DNA from: Roseburia sp.
GTDB taxonomy: Bacteria > Bacteroidota > Bacteroidia > Bacteroidales > Bacteroidaceae
Length of the DNA stretch: 41,726 nucleotides
Assembly: GCA_023665185.1 (NCBI GenBank)
Contig: JAMPEL010000020.1
Location: 1 to 41,726 of the forward strand
Direction: 5' to 3'
The notes beneath the pieces are model-generated. The model had not been told where the DNA came from, made no database searches, and saw only the letters and a list, made by a program, of their open reading frames with translations. Below, one piece after another: positions 8,688-17,940 of the stretch; within the stretch, counting starts at the first letter, position 1; the number at the start of each line of letters is the position of its first letter. Both the position numbers and the translations under genes were made by a program.

Positions 8688-9755
8688 TCATTTCATTTTC
8701 AAGTAACAAGAGATGGGATAATGGTCGCTTGCCTTTATTTTCCTGTCTACAACAGCCTCGTAAGGGACAAAGTTGTCGCTTGCCAGAATATTGTCAAGCC
8801 GAAAATACATCCCGTTTCTGTTGTACGACAGTCCCGGCCCGTTTCCCGAGCGTGTATAGGCATCGTTCAGGGTACGTGCCATGGCATGATGGACATACGA
8901 CACCGGAGAGTCGTTGAAGTCGCCGCAAGATATAATATACTTATGCCGGCTGCGGGCTATAAAGGCCGCCACGGAATCAGCCTGCACCCCACGTACAGCT
9001 GTCGCCTTCGCAATTTTGGATACCAGCGAATGGTATTTTTCCTCCACATCATCGCTTTCCGGATTCTTGATAATCTGCTTATACTGCTGCTTGTCATCGT
9101 CATTGAGTTTATACGACTCCAGATGATTGTTTATCACAAGCACCGTATCCTTTCCGACAAGCAGCTCATGCGCAAAACTGCTGTTTGTTTCCGACGGATA
9201 ATTTATTTCCTCCGTACTGAGTATCGGATACTTGGAAAGGATGAGTACCATCGCCATCCGGCTCGCCCCAAACTCACTGTACGGATAAATGCTGTCGAAA
9301 ACCTCTCCCATCCGTTCCATGTCGCGTCCGCCTGCTTCCTGCAAACACACAATGTCGGCACCGCTTTGCAATATATAATTAAGTATCGGATTGTCCTCAG
9401 AAGCCACACTGCTGTCCTCACCAAAATGGAGCACATTATACGACAGCACCTTGATAGCATCCGCCGGGTGGGCCTGAGGTATGTTTACGGGGAAATAAGT
9501 CCTCACAGCTCCTATACATAGCAGAAGGCCGGTCAGGGGAAGTATGACGAGTTTCCATTTGAACACAAGCCAAAATGCCACAAAGACAATATCAAGAAAC
9601 AGGAAGACAGGGAAAATCAGTCCGAAATAAGACCAGTTGGGATAAGTCTGTGGAGGCAGATAAGTAGTATATGCACAAAAAATCATTGCTGCAATGACAA
9701 CCACATTTGCAGCAATGAATATACTCAGAAACAGTTTCTTCATCTTGAATTTCAT
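8688..9755 (-). CDS. Membrane-anchored endonuclease/exonuclease/phosphatase (EEP) family protein
   Basis: Three N-terminal hydrophobic helices (about the first 90 residues) are followed by an EEP-fold domain with the family motifs in order: VLSYNVLHFGE, CLQEAGG, NNHLES, GDFNDSP and a terminal SDHYPISCY. The residues N, E, H, D/N and D/H are those that bind metal and catalyse phosphoester cleavage in this fold. The substrate (nucleic acid, phosphoinositide or other) cannot be told from sequence. I chose the ATG at 9755, which gives MKFKMKKLF before the first helix; an upstream in-frame start at 9809 would overlap the rhomboid gene by 17 bp. It is probably co-transcribed with the rhomboid gene. 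Confidence 0.85.
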   Translation of the reverse strand: MKFKMKKLFLSIFIAANVVVIAAMIFCAYTTYLPPQTYPNWSYFGLIFPVFLFLDIVFVAFWLVFKWKLVILPLTGLLLCIGAVRTYFPVNIPQAHPADAIKVLSYNVLHFGEDSSVASEDNPILNYILQSGADIVCLQEAGGRDMERMGEVFDSIYPYSEFGASRMAMVLILSKYPILSTEEINYPSETNSSFAHELLVGKDTVLVINNHLESYKLNDDDKQQYKQIIKNPESDDVEEKYHSLVSKIAKATAVRGVQADSVAAFIARSRHKYIISCGDFNDSPVSYVHHAMARTLNDAYTRSGNGPGLSYNRNGMYFRLDNILASDNFVPYEAVVDRKIKASDHYPISCYLKMK

Positions 9756-9792
9756 AAACACCACACCCTTTTTACACGCTTGCAGCCGACAA

Positions 9793-10683
9793 TCACTGCC
9801 TGCTTGCATTAAACAAACGGTTCTTTTCCTCTGTTGTCAGACTGGCATATCCGTCTTTGCGCACCTTATCTAAAATGCGGTCTATCTCTTCATTATCCTC
9901 TTTTTTCCTTGAATTATAATCATAGTCCTTCTCACGCTTTCCGGCACCATGACTGACCGTCATCTTAGGCTTCTTCTTGCCTCCGAGTCTCTTTCTCAAC
10001 TTGTCGAAAAGACTCTCGCCACGGTCATAGCCGCCTTCATGATAAGAGGAAGAATTGTTCCCCAAACCGCCATTTCCAAACTGATGCTTGTACACACCCC
10101 TTCTCCAATAGAGTATAAGGATAACTCCGAAAAGCATACCGCCCAGATGGGCAAAATGCGCCACTCCGTCACTAAGGCTCATGCCCTCAAGCACTTCCAC
10201 CGCAGCATAGAACATGACAAAATACTTTGCCTTTATAGGAATCGGTATCGGGATGATGAACATCCTCTCGTTAGGGAAAGTCATTCCAAAGGCAAGCAAT
10301 ATGCCATATACGGCTCCGGAAGCGCCGATTGTCATGGCATACGGACTTATCAGTCCAAAAAACTGTCCCAGTTCCTGCACAAGAGCAGCACCTATTCCAC
10401 AAAACAGGTAATAAAACAAGAACCGCTGTCCGCCCCACACCATCTCCATGACACGTCCGAACATCCACAGCGCGAACATATTAAAGAACAAGTGCATCAG
10501 GCCGCCATGCATGAACATATAGGTTAGCGGCTGATAAAAATGGAAGCCTGGATAGAGGAAATAGCGCAATCCGAAAATTCCGCTCAATGATATTCCACCG
10601 GAAATCATCGGAAACAGCATATCAATTATAAACACCACCACATTAAGCAGAAGCAGTGTCTTTACAACAGGAGGCATATTCAT
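9793..10683 (-). CDS. Rhomboid family intramembrane serine protease
   Basis: Cleaves transmembrane substrates within the inner membrane. Six or so hydrophobic segments occupy the first 200 residues. Counting from the upstream start at 10707, HGGLMHLFFNM lies at 67-77, the catalytic serine is in GASGAVYG (Ser130) and the catalytic histidine in HFAHLGG (His187). The C-terminal 100 residues are soluble, charged and glycine/lysine-rich, ending DKVRKDGYASLTTEEKNRLF, which resembles the tail domain common in Bacteroidetes rhomboids. I prefer the ATG at 10683 (MNMPPVV), because a TATTTTTG promoter element ends only 2 bp before the alternative ATG at 10707. It is first in a likely operon with the EEP hydrolase. 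Confidence 0.88.
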   Translation of the reverse strand: MNMPPVVKTLLLLNVVVFIIDMLFPMISGGISLSGIFGLRYFLYPGFHFYQPLTYMFMHGGLMHLFFNMFALWMFGRVMEMVWGGQRFLFYYLFCGIGAALVQELGQFFGLISPYAMTIGASGAVYGILLAFGMTFPNERMFIIPIPIPIKAKYFVMFYAAVEVLEGMSLSDGVAHFAHLGGMLFGVILILYWRRGVYKHQFGNGGLGNNSSSYHEGGYDRGESLFDKLRKRLGGKKKPKMTVSHGAGKREKDYDYNSRKKEDNEEIDRILDKVRKDGYASLTTEEKNRLFNASRQ

Positions 10684-10709
10684 ACGACTTATGTATTTGA
10701 AAACCATTG

Positions 10710-10717
10710 CAAAAATA
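10710..10717 (-). promoter_or_regulatory. Probable -7 element of the rhomboid gene
   Basis: The minus strand reads TATTTTTG, with a weak TTCG about 20 bp upstream. Transcription would begin near 10703, inside the longer possible reading frame, which favours the start codon at 10683. The divergent HU promoter lies about 85 bp away. Confidence 0.5.
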
Positions 10718-10798
10718 CTTTTTTTATTCCATTAAACCGAAAATTAAGCGCAAATACTACATGTTTTCCGTTTTTTTGTTGATTTTTTAATTAATCCC

Positions 10799-10829
10799 TT
10801 TGTACGTTGCAAATTATGATATATATTTG
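10799..10829 (+). promoter_or_regulatory. Promoter of the HU gene
   Basis: TTTG at 10799-10802 and TATATTTG at 10822-10829 with a 19-bp spacer are an exact match to the Bacteroidetes primary promoter. The predicted leader is about 120 nt and contains a small GTTGCC/GGCAAC hairpin near 10890-10915. Confidence 0.75.
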
Positions 10830-10957
10830 CAGAAAAGAGAGTTATGTCAATTGCATACATAAAAACAACGCTTGTGCTCTAACCTTACTCAGTTGCCTTA
10901 CAACAACTGGCAACAGGAAAATCACAGACATCTATTTACATCTTAATACTTATAATT

Positions 10958-11230
10958 ATGAACAAAAACGAACTCATTAACGCAGTTGCGGAAAAGTCAC
11001 AACTGAGCAAAGCTGATGCCAAGAAGGCTCTTGACAGCATCATAGAGACAATATCTGAGGCATTGAAGGCCGGCGACAAAGTGGCTCTTTTAGGATTCGG
11101 TACTTTCTCCGTAGCTGAAAGAGGCGAGCGTCAGGGTGTCAATCCTGCGACAGGCGAGTCTATCACTATCGCAGCCAAGAAGTCTGCAAAGTTCAAGGGA
11201 GGAGCCGAGCTTACTGCCGCACTAAACTAA
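10958..11230 (+). CDS. HU family DNA-binding protein
   Basis: Small nucleoid protein of 90 residues that binds and bends DNA as a dimer. The helical N-terminus MNKNELINAVAEKSQLSKAD, the core GDKVALLGFGTFSVAERGERQG and the DNA-binding beta-arm with NPATGESITIAAK ending in a Lys-rich KFKGGAEL are all typical. No extensions are seen. It has its own strong promoter, a leader of about 120 nt and a long terminator hairpin, so it is monocistronic. Which HU/IHF paralogue it is cannot be told. Confidence 0.95.
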   Translation: MNKNELINAVAEKSQLSKADAKKALDSIIETISEALKAGDKVALLGFGTFSVAERGERQGVNPATGESITIAAKKSAKFKGGAELTAALN

Positions 11231-11303
11231 GCGAGGACATACATTCTCCTTTCCGCCCTATACTTTAAAGGAAGGGAGTCTACATATAAAACTTATGTCT
11301 ATT

Positions 11304-11352
11304 AAAAGAACAGTCCCTGTTTACGCACTGTAAACAGGGACTGTTCTTTTTG
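11304..11352. terminator. Bidirectional intrinsic terminator, HU / exonuclease III
   Basis: A 22-bp perfect stem (AAAAAGAACAGTCCCTGTTTA-type arms, with A-run on the left and T-run on the right) closes on a short loop near GCACT. It lies between the convergent HU and exonuclease III genes, and the A/T tracts serve both directions. Confidence 0.9.
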
Positions 11353-11463
11353 TATTCCGCCGCTGCCGGATATGCCTTGTTACAAGAATAGCACCATTAT
11401 ATATTAAGAGGATCAAACCTTTCTACGAAACAGCCCGCTATTCATTCAGACAAAGCCATTGCC

Positions 11464-12231
11464 CTATCCGGCACAAGCGTCCTTTATTTCCAACACCACA
11501 GGACAATGGTCCGATCCCATCACATCCGTACAGATGGACGCGGCGGAAAGCCGTCCGTCCATCGTTTTGGAACAGAGAAAATAATCGATGCGCCACCCCG
11601 CGTTTTTCTCGCGTGCCTTAAAGCGATACGACCACCACGAATAGATGTTCTCCTCTGTCGGATAGAAATGGCGGAATGTGTCCGTAAACCCGGCATCAAG
11701 CAGACAAGTAAGCTTCTCGCGCTCCTCGTCCGTAAATCCGGCATTGCGCCTGTTCGATTTCGGATTCTTCAAGTCAATTTCCTTGTGCGCCACATTCAAA
11801 TCGCCACACACTATCACCGGCTTCCGGCTGTCAAGCTCAAGAAGATACTTGCGGAAATCGTCCTCCCACCTCATGCGGTAGTCGAGACGCTTCAGCCCGT
11901 CCTGCGAATTGGGAGTGTAGACTGTCACAAGGAAGAAGTCCTCCATCTCCAGTGTAATCACCCTGCCCTCATGGTCATGCTCATCAATGCCCATGCCATA
12001 GGTGACACTCAGCGGCTGGTGGCGGGTAAATACGGCCGTGCCGGAATATCCCTTCTTGTCCGCATAGTTCCAGAAAGCGCGGTATCCCTCGAACTCAAGG
12101 TCGAGTTGTCCCGCCTGCATCTTGGTCTCCTGCAAGCAGAAGAAATCAGCGTCCAGTTTCCCGAATGCCTCCCGGAATCCCTTATCACAACAGGCGCGCA
12201 GCCCGTTGACATTCCATGATACAAATTTCAT
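11464..12231 (-). CDS. xth: Exodeoxyribonuclease III
   Basis: AP endonuclease and 3'-5' exonuclease of base-excision repair, EEP fold. Motifs in order: MKFVSWNVNGLRA at the N-terminus, FCLQETKM, GYSGTAVFTR, YTPNSQDGLKRLDYR, VCGDLNVAHKEIDLKNPK, RIDYFL and the terminal GSDHCPVVL. All expected metal and catalytic residues (Asn, Glu, Tyr, Asp/Asn, Asp/His) are present. The ATG at 12231 is chosen over an in-frame start at 12252 because MKFVSWN is the conserved beginning. It starts 35 bp after the CoA-transferase stop, so the two are probably one transcript. Confidence 0.95.
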   Translation of the reverse strand: MKFVSWNVNGLRACCDKGFREAFGKLDADFFCLQETKMQAGQLDLEFEGYRAFWNYADKKGYSGTAVFTRHQPLSVTYGMGIDEHDHEGRVITLEMEDFFLVTVYTPNSQDGLKRLDYRMRWEDDFRKYLLELDSRKPVIVCGDLNVAHKEIDLKNPKSNRRNAGFTDEEREKLTCLLDAGFTDTFRHFYPTEENIYSWWSYRFKAREKNAGWRIDYFLCSKTMDGRLSAASICTDVMGSDHCPVVLEIKDACAG

Positions 12232-12266
12232 CAGACCGACTTTTTTGCTCAAGCAAAACGCTCAAA

Positions 12267-13769
12267 TCATTTGATGATGTATCGCGCATAGTCAGTCAGG
12301 TGCATGTCGCCCTCGCGCAAGAACGTATCGTGCATGGCAAATGCGGCAGAAAGCTTGTGGCAAGTCTGTCCCTTATCCGCCAGTTTGAGATAATCCCAAA
12401 GCAGCTGCTTGTAATCAGGATGCGCACAATTCTCGATAATGGCTTTGGCACGCTCTACAGGCGACTTGCCGCGAAGGTCAGCCACACCCTGTTCCGTGAT
12501 GACCACGTTCACATCGTGCTCCGTATGGTCGATATGTGAGCAGAACGGCACGATAGAGCTGATACATCCGCCCTTTGCCACAGAAGGACATGTGAAGATA
12601 GAGAGGAAAGCATTGCGCTCAAAGTCGCCGCTGCCGCCAATACCGTTCATCATCTTTGTTCCGCATATCTGCGTAGAGTTCACATTGCCGTAAAGGTCAA
12701 CCTCAATGGCAGTGTTGATGGCGATGACACCGAGCTTGCGGATAACCTCCGGATTGTTTGATATTTCCGACTGGCGGAGCACCAGCTTGTCCTTGAAGAA
12801 GTCTATGTCGTTGTAAATGCCTTGCAACACCTCGTTTGTCACTGTCAGCGAGCATGTAGACGCGCTCTTCACTCGCCCGCTGCGCATCAGTCCCACAACC
12901 GCGTCCTGAAGCACCTCTGTATATACATTGAACGCAGGCACAGCCGGATTGCTTCCGAGCGCGCCGAGAATGGCATTGGCTGTCGAGCCTACGCCGCTCT
13001 GGAACGGAAGGAACGTAGATGGAATAATGCCGCGCTTCATGTCTGCCAGCAAGAAATCGGCTACGTTCTGACCGATAGTGTCCGTAATAGGGTCAGCATC
13101 CTTGAATGCGCGCGCCTCGTCCGGAATGTCACACTCTACCACACCGACAATCTTCTTCGGGTCGATTTGCAGATAAGTTGTTCCGATACGGTCACTCGGT
13201 TTGTTAATCTCAATGGCTGCGCGTGAAGGAGGGTCGAGAGGCTCATACACATCGTGTATGCCTATTGATTTTGCGCTATGGAAAGCGTTCAACTCCAATA
13301 TCACACCTTTCTTTGCAAGACGCGCCACTGTCGGAGATATTCCGCCGGCCGCTGTAAGATACACCTTGCCGTCATCTTCCACGGCGCAGCACTCTATAAT
13401 AGCCCAGTCCACATCACCCAAGAATCCGTAACGCAGCTCCTGCGCCATCTGGCTCAGGTGTATGTCGTTATAAGCTATCTCACCGGCATTCACATGCTTG
13501 CGGAACTCAGCGTTCGTGGTGTAAGGCGCGCGATAACGTATGGCCTTCTCCATCGAAAGCACACCATCGCACGACTGTCCTGTAGAGGCACCGGTAAAGA
13601 TTCCGATTTTATACGGACGTCCGGCTTCATGCTCTGCATGAGCTATTTTTGCAATTTCTGCTGTGACAGCCTTCGGAGTGCCGGCAGGAGTAAAACCGCT
13701 GAGACCGATATTGTCACCATCTTTGACGAGTGATGCTGCTTCAGCAGCTGTAAGTCTTGTAAATCCCAT
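12267..13769 (-). CDS. Acetyl-CoA hydrolase/transferase family protein (succinate or propionate CoA-transferase)
   Basis: Class I CoA-transferase of the AarC/Cat1 family, 500 residues, cytosolic. It moves CoA between acetyl- or propionyl-CoA and succinate or acetate. Visible features are GLSGFTPAGTPKAV near residue 22, PFQSGVGSTANAILGALG near 256, the probable catalytic glutamate in YTEVLQD (Glu285), GIGGSGDFERNA, and VITEQGVADLRGKSP towards the C-terminus. In Bacteroidales such an enzyme commonly regenerates succinyl-CoA while releasing propionate or acetate. No methylmalonyl-CoA genes are nearby, so the actual donor and acceptor remain open. A TACATTTG element lies about 140 bp upstream. 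Confidence 0.9.
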   Translation of the reverse strand: MGFTRLTAAEAASLVKDGDNIGLSGFTPAGTPKAVTAEIAKIAHAEHEAGRPYKIGIFTGASTGQSCDGVLSMEKAIRYRAPYTTNAEFRKHVNAGEIAYNDIHLSQMAQELRYGFLGDVDWAIIECCAVEDDGKVYLTAAGGISPTVARLAKKGVILELNAFHSAKSIGIHDVYEPLDPPSRAAIEINKPSDRIGTTYLQIDPKKIVGVVECDIPDEARAFKDADPITDTIGQNVADFLLADMKRGIIPSTFLPFQSGVGSTANAILGALGSNPAVPAFNVYTEVLQDAVVGLMRSGRVKSASTCSLTVTNEVLQGIYNDIDFFKDKLVLRQSEISNNPEVIRKLGVIAINTAIEVDLYGNVNSTQICGTKMMNGIGGSGDFERNAFLSIFTCPSVAKGGCISSIVPFCSHIDHTEHDVNVVITEQGVADLRGKSPVERAKAIIENCAHPDYKQLLWDYLKLADKGQTCHKLSAAFAMHDTFLREGDMHLTDYARYIIK

Positions 13770-13908
13770 ACTTTATTATAGTTTATTCATTTAAAGTTTC
13801 AAAGCAGCGCGTGAGTGTATATTACATGGTGCAAGCACAGGCACGGACATTGTACGACATGCCGCATTGTGCATTACAGCAATTCACATATACAAGATAA
13901 TCTTCGCA

Positions 13909-13916
13909 CAAATGTA
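13909..13916 (-). promoter_or_regulatory. Possible -7 element of the CoA-transferase operon
   Basis: The minus strand reads TACATTTG. The nearest upstream TTTG leaves a spacer of only 14 bp, so this is a partial match. Between here and R2 (to 14032) no other feature is seen. Confidence 0.4.
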
Positions 13917-14032
13917 ATACATTGTTTTTACAAAACCGCACATTTCTTACTTTTTTGTGCCGTTTACGGCTACTTATTCTGTATTTTGGAGCAATAAAAG
14001 GGGATTTTTCAGGCTCATACGGCATTTCGGGC

Positions 14033-14945
14033 AATTTATTTCATTTGTTGTAAAGCGGAATGTTGGGTGGGTGATATTTTGCAGATGTGCCCAACAGGTT
14101 ACTTGACGTTTTGTAAATGTGTCTTTTGGTGTATTCTGACAGACTCCTCCGTTGCAAGGCGACACCTCCCCTGACTTAATGGAGGAGTTATATACCTTGT
14201 TAATCAAATAGTTAGTTTCTCTGCTAATATGGTAAACAGGCTCCTCCCCTAAGTTATGGGAAGTGTCGCCTTGCGACGGAGGAGTCTGTCTCAAAAATCA
14301 ATAAAATTAGAATATACCCGACAATTTGATATGTTAAACCCCAACTCCGTAGAATCGCCTCAAAATGAACCGAACCTTACACAGTTGCATTTGACGCGAT
14401 TCTACGGCGGTTTTTTAAGCCCCGAAAATCGAGTGGACAAACAGAACAATTCGCACGACTAAAAGACATACAAAATTCCCGAAAACGCACTTTTCCCCAA
14501 ATTTTCACCGCAGTGAAAATAAAATTCCACCGCAGTCGAAAAAAATTCAAAGCGTGCTGGAATTTTATTTTCAGCACGCACAAAATTTTCAAAGCCTGTT
14601 TTTCGGGCTAAAATCGGGCATTTTCCCGAATCACTTCCTCAAAAAACACCACAGTCTCTTTTCAATGCTCTGAAAAACAAAAATGGATTTTGAGTCCGAA
14701 AATTGAGGATTTTGAAGGCGAACTTCCGTAACTACCTGATTATCAACGCATCCTATTTTATAGTCAGCCCTGCGTTTTTGATCAAAAACTGCGACTTTTT
14801 CGTAAAATAGTATCTATTTGATTATCAATAACTTATAAATAACCCGCAGAAAAACGCGCATCGAGCAAGGGCGAAAAACAGCGGGAATTGTTAAAAAAGC
14901 GTCCTCTTTTCAAGTAGCAAAATGTCAGCCGCACTTGTCCACACA
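14033..14945 (-). repeat. R2: dispersed intergenic element, inverted copy with altered box sequence
   Basis: A full-length copy read on the minus strand. In element order: GGACAAGTGCGGCTGACATT (14940 down to 14921), TTTTTAACAATTCCCGC, two TGATAATCA boxes, ATGCCCGATTTTAGCCCGAA, four 22-bp-phased boxes (plus-strand starts 14506, 14528, 14550, 14572), the GTAGAATCGC hairpin (14345-14409), the long hairpin (14138-14290), one tail unit, and the AATGAAATAAAT end at about 14033-14047. The phased boxes are TGCTG, CGCTT, CGGTG and CGGTG instead of CCTTG. It lies between divergently transcribed genes, and its 5' end stops about 35 bp from the leuS promoter. Confidence 0.85.
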
Positions 14946-14978
14946 TACCGCAAAGCACTCTACAGACCCCACATAAAA

Positions 14979-15010
14979 TTTGCCCATCTTTGAAAAGATT
15001 TGTACCTTTG
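14979..15010 (+). promoter_or_regulatory. Promoter of leuS
   Basis: TTTG at 14979-14982 and TACCTTTG at 15003-15010 with a 20-bp spacer match the Bacteroidetes consensus. The transcript leader would be about 65 nt. Confidence 0.75.
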
Positions 15011-15081
15011 CCACGATAGACAGAAAGCTTCTGACTGTCACCTAAACACATAGAAAACAGAAGAAACATATAGAATCAACA

Positions 15082-17925
15082 ATGGAGTACAATTTCAGAG
15101 AGATTGAGAAGAAATGGCAACGCAAATGGGTTGAGAACAAGACCTATAAGGTTGCCGAGGACGAAAGCAAAAAGAAGTATTATGTGCTCAACATGTTCCC
15201 GTATCCTTCCGGTGCGGGACTCCATGTGGGACACCCGCTTGGATACATCGCAAGCGACATCTACGCGCGCTACAAGCGTCTGCAAGGATTCAACGTACTG
15301 AACCCTATGGGCTATGACGCTTACGGACTGCCGGCGGAGCAATATGCCATACAGACAGGACAGCATCCGGAGGTGACTACTGTGCAGAATATCAACCACT
15401 ACCGCGAGCAACTCGACAAAATAGGATTCTCTTTCGACTGGGACAGAGAGATACGCACATGTGCCCCCGACTACTACAAGTGGACACAGTGGGCTTTCCA
15501 GCTCATGTTTGAAAGCTACTACGACAACAACCGCCAGAAGGCGTGTCCTATATCTGAGCTTGTGGAGATTCTGTCCGCAAAGGGCACAGAGGGTGTCAAT
15601 GCGGCACAGTCGGAGGAACTCCATATCACTGCCGCCGAATGGAATGCCATGAGCGACAAGGAGAAGAGCGACAAGCTGATGAACTGGCGCATTGCCTTTC
15701 TCGGAGAGACAATGGTAAACTGGTGTCCGAAACTCGGCACGGTGCTTGCCAACGACGAGGTAGTGGACGGAGTCAGTGTGCGCGGCGGCTATCCTGTCGT
15801 GCAGAAGAAGATGCGCCAGTGGTGTCTGCGCGTATCAGCCTACTCACAGCGTCTTCTCGACGGACTGGACACAGTCGACTGGACTGACTCTCTGAAAGAG
15901 ACACAGCGCAACTGGATAGGACGCTCAGAAGGAACGGAAGTGGAATTTAAGGTGGCAGGCAGCGAGGACAAGTCGTTCACCATCTTCACCACCCGTGCGG
16001 ACACAATGTTCGGCGTCACATTCATGGTGCTGGCTCCGGAAAGCGAATTGGTGGAGGTTGTCACCACAGACGCACAGAAACCGCTTGTCGAGGAATATCT
16101 GGAACAGGTGAAGAAACGCACGGAAAGAGAGCGTATGATTGACAAGAAGGTGACGGGAATCTTCACAGGAAGCTATGCCACCAACCCACTGACAGGCGAG
16201 GACATTCCTATATGGGTCAGCGACTATGTACTTGCCGGATATGGCACGGGAGCCATCATGGCAGTGCCTGCGCACGACAGCCGCGACTATGCCTTTGCCA
16301 AGCACTTCAACCTGCCGATTATCCCGCTTATCGAGGGATGTGACGTCAGTGAGGAGAGTTTCGATGCAAAGGAGGGTGTCGTATGCAACAGTCCGCGCAA
16401 GGATGCCGCGCCATACTCCGATTTCTCGCTCAACGGACTGACTGTCAAGGAGGCAATAGCAGCCACAAAGAAATATGTCAGCGAGCACGGACTCGGACGC
16501 GTCAAAGTGAACTACCGCCTGCGCGATGCCATATTCAGCCGCCAAAGATACTGGGGCGAGCCGTTCCCTGTATACTATAAGAACGGAATACCTACGATGA
16601 TTCCGGCTGACTGCCTGCCTCTCGAATTGCCGGAGGTGGACAAGTTCCTGCCTACCGAGACCGGAGAGCCGCCACTCGGCAACGCCACAAAATGGGCTTG
16701 GGACGAGGCGAGCAAGCAGATTGTGGAGAATGACAAAATCGACAACAAGACTGTATTCCCTATTGAGCTTTACACCATGCCGGGATTTGCAGGCTCATCG
16801 GCATATTATCTGCGCTATATGGATCCTCGCAACGCTGACGCTCTCGTCGGCGACAAGGCAAGAGACTACTGGCAGAGCGTAGACCTTTATGTCGGCGGAA
16901 CGGAACATGCGACAGGACACCTTATCTATTCGCGTTTCTGGAACAAGTTCCTGCACGACTACGGATACAGTGCAAAAGAAGAGCCATTCCAGAAACTCAT
17001 CAATCAGGGCATGATTCAGGGACGCAGCAACTTTGTCTACCGAATAAAAGACACCAATACTTTCGTAAGCTATAACCTGAGAAAGGACTACGACACAACT
17101 CCTATCCACGTGGATGTGAATATCGTGGCAAACGATATTCTCGACGTGGAGGCTTTCAAGGCATGGAGACCTGAATACAACACTGCTGAGTTTATCCTTG
17201 AAGACGGGAAATATGTTTGCGGATGGGCTATCGAGAAGATGTCGAAATCGATGTTCAATGTAGTCAATCCGGACATGATTGTAGAGAAATTCGGTGCCGA
17301 CACGCTGCGCCTGTACGAAATGTTCCTCGGCCCGGTCGAGCAGTCAAAGCCGTGGGACACAAACGGCATTGACGGCTGCCACCGTTTCTTGAAGAAACTG
17401 TGGACAATGTATTTCGACCGTGAGGGCAACTTGCAGGCTGACAATGCGGAACCGACAAAAGAGGAACTGAAGTCGCTGCACAAGCTCATAAAGAAAATCA
17501 GTGCCGACATAGAGAACTTCTCTTACAACACATCCGTATCGGCATTCATGATTTGCCTGAACGAGCTGAATGCGCTCAAGAGCCACAACCGCACCGTGAT
17601 GGAGACAGTCGCCGTGCTCCTTGCCCCGTTCTGCCCTCATCTCTGCGAGGAATTGTGGGAGGCTCTGGGACACGACACATCCGTATGCGACGCCCAGTGG
17701 CCGGAATGGAACGAGGAATACTTAAAGGAGGATTCCATGAACCTGACCATCAGCTTCAACGGAAAGGCGCGCTTCCAGTTGTCGTTCCCGGCAGATGCCG
17801 ACAATGCCACTATCGAGAAGACAGTGCTTGAGAGCGAGCAGTCGAAGAAATACATCGACGGCTTCAATGTGGCGAAAGTCATCATCGTACCGAAACGTAT
17901 TGTCAATGTAGTACTGAAAAAATAA
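15082..17925 (+). CDS. leuS: Leucyl-tRNA synthetase
   Basis: Charges tRNA-Leu with leucine using ATP; cytosolic class I synthetase of 947 residues. The HIGH signature is HVGH (48-51) and the KMSKS loop is at 719-723. Between them lies the CP1 editing domain (about 240-430), with [13 protein letters not shown] and [19 protein letters not shown], the latter including the editing aspartate region. An insert around residues 150-200 containing [12 protein letters not shown] and [13 protein letters not shown] is, from memory, usual in Bacteroidetes LeuRS. The C-terminal anticodon-binding part ends in [18 protein letters not shown]. It is followed 15 bp later by the YitT-RdgB gene, so the two form an operon. 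Confidence 0.98.
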   Translation: MEYNFREIEKKWQRKWVENKTYKVAEDESKKKYYVLNMFPYPSGAGLHVGHPLGYIASDIYARYKRLQGFNVLNPMGYDAYGLPAEQYAIQTGQHPEVTTVQNINHYREQLDKIGFSFDWDREIRTCAPDYYKWTQWAFQLMFESYYDNNRQKACPISELVEILSAKGTEGVNAAQSEELHITAAEWNAMSDKEKSDKLMNWRIAFLGETMVNWCPKLGTVLANDEVVDGVSVRGGYPVVQKKMRQWCLRVSAYSQRLLDGLDTVDWTDSLKETQRNWIGRSEGTEVEFKVAGSEDKSFTIFTTRADTMFGVTFMVLAPESELVEVVTTDAQKPLVEEYLEQVKKRTERERMIDKKVTGIFTGSYATNPLTGEDIPIWVSDYVLAGYGTGAIMAVPAHDSRDYAFAKHFNLPIIPLIEGCDVSEESFDAKEGVVCNSPRKDAAPYSDFSLNGLTVKEAIAATKKYVSEHGLGRVKVNYRLRDAIFSRQRYWGEPFPVYYKNGIPTMIPADCLPLELPEVDKFLPTETGEPPLGNATKWAWDEASKQIVENDKIDNKTVFPIELYTMPGFAGSSAYYLRYMDPRNADALVGDKARDYWQSVDLYVGGTEHATGHLIYSRFWNKFLHDYGYSAKEEPFQKLINQGMIQGRSNFVYRIKDTNTFVSYNLRKDYDTTPIHVDVNIVANDILDVEAFKAWRPEYNTAEFILEDGKYVCGWAIEKMSKSMFNVVNPDMIVEKFGADTLRLYEMFLGPVEQSKPWDTNGIDGCHRFLKKLWTMYFDREGNLQADNAEPTKEELKSLHKLIKKISADIENFSYNTSVSAFMICLNELNALKSHNRTVMETVAVLLAPFCPHLCEELWEALGHDTSVCDAQWPEWNEEYLKEDSMNLTISFNGKARFQLSFPADADNATIEKTVLESEQSKKYIDGFNVAKVIIVPKRIVNVVLKK

Positions 17926-17940
17926 GATTACTTTATCATT

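Noticed and set aside
13770-14032. tRNA or small RNA gene in the gap before R2
   Set aside because: No cloverleaf-like arms, T-loop consensus or paired promoter and terminator could be found; the same holds for the other gaps.
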